From Chitinivibrionia bacterium (GTDB lineage Bacteria > Krumholzibacteriota > Krumholzibacteriia > WVZY01), in assembly GCA_016208665.1 (NCBI GenBank), contig JACQXT010000028.1, positions 1 to 5,572 of the forward strand: a stretch of 5,572 nt of DNA. The letters run 5' to 3'. The translations under genes and the position numbers were made by a program. Below are positions 5,378-5,572 of this stretch, piece after piece. The stretch's first letter is position 1. Each line of letters starts with the position of its first letter. The notes under the pieces are model-generated. The model searched no databases. It saw only the letters and a program-made list of their open reading frames with translations, and was not told where the DNA came from.

Positions 5378-5572
5378 ATGAAGGTCAAGATTTCACTGAA
5401 AATGGTCGCATTATTCCTGATTATTGCAGCGGTCCTCATGTCCGGTTCAATCGCCGTTGCCGCCAACGGGGACTGGGAGAAGAAGGTTATCAACCCTACC
5501 ACGATCAACAACTTCAACAATATCGCCTATGGCAGCGGCAAGTATGTGGCTGTCTCGACACAGGTGACAGGG
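5378..5572 (+). CDS. Exported beta-propeller-like repeat protein, N-terminal fragment
   Basis: The first 65 codons of a gene are visible; it runs off the window. ATG 5378 is preceded by AGGAGG (5365-5370) at 7 nt, a strong ribosome site. Residues 1-28 are a Sec signal peptide: basic MKVKISLK, hydrophobic VALFLIIAAVLM, then AVA before a likely cut at Ala28. The mature start reads GDWEKKVINPTTINNFNNIA and then YGSGKYVAV (51-59). The pattern of Trp, a 'TT..N.FNNIAYG.GKYVAV' strand pair and a following loop is that of tandem repeats found in bacterial beta-propeller proteins, where YGNGxFVAVG recurs every 40-50 residues. Only one repeat is in view, so the propeller call is inference. It is probably periplasmic or extracellular. 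It follows the kinase by 204 bp and likely has its own promoter. Confidence 0.75.
   Translation, partial: MKVKISLKMVALFLIIAAVLMSGSIAVAANGDWEKKVINPTTINNFNNIAYGSGKYVAVSTQVTG

Noticed and set aside
5290..5520. Short minus-strand open frame overlapping the start of the last gene
   Set aside because: It opposes a signal peptide with a strong ribosome site; its apparent hydrophobic start is the mirror of that region.

Overview
The window looks like a piece of a moderately GC-rich, Gram-negative bacterial chromosome. A signal-rich member of the former Deltaproteobacteria (for example a Syntrophorhabdus- or Geobacter-like lineage) is my best guess. This rests on the style of the TAXI receptor and of the hybrid histidine kinase, and on several Sec-exported beta-rich proteins; no marker gene confirms it.

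Layout. (1) Positions 2-307, + strand: the C-terminal end of a Gly/Ser/Thr-rich, probably secreted beta protein that begins outside the window. (2) Positions 351-384: a perfect 15-bp stem with a 4-nt loop, acting as a two-way terminator between convergent genes. (3) Positions 392-1228, - strand: an intact exported protein with a conserved N-terminal module of unknown function and an Ig-like C-terminal part. (4) Positions 1229-1394: a divergent promoter region. (5) Positions 1395-2665, + strand: a membrane-anchored TAXI-family solute receptor, broken in the middle. (6) Positions 2711-5173, + strand: a hybrid sensor kinase (membrane segment, dCache-like sensor, membrane segment, HAMP, PAS, HisKA, HATPase, receiver), broken twice ahead of an intact PAS-kinase-receiver part. 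(7) Positions 5174-5377: a 204-bp leader. (8) Positions 5378-5572: the start of another exported protein carrying a beta-propeller-like repeat, running off the window.

The TAXI receptor and the kinase sit 45 bp apart on the same strand behind one plausible promoter, with no TRAP permease gene between or beside them. They look like a ligand-sensing pair rather than a transporter. The main observation is that both genes carry frame-breaking internal deletions: about 55 nt in the TAXI gene, a larger loss in the kinase sensor domain, and 11 nt at the end of HAMP. All lie within about 1.4 kb, while the kinase and receiver signatures downstream are complete. This means recent decay of a two-gene signalling operon, conversion of the kinase to a soluble form started internally, or an assembly/read artefact. 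I see no mobile element, CRISPR array, tRNA or rRNA.
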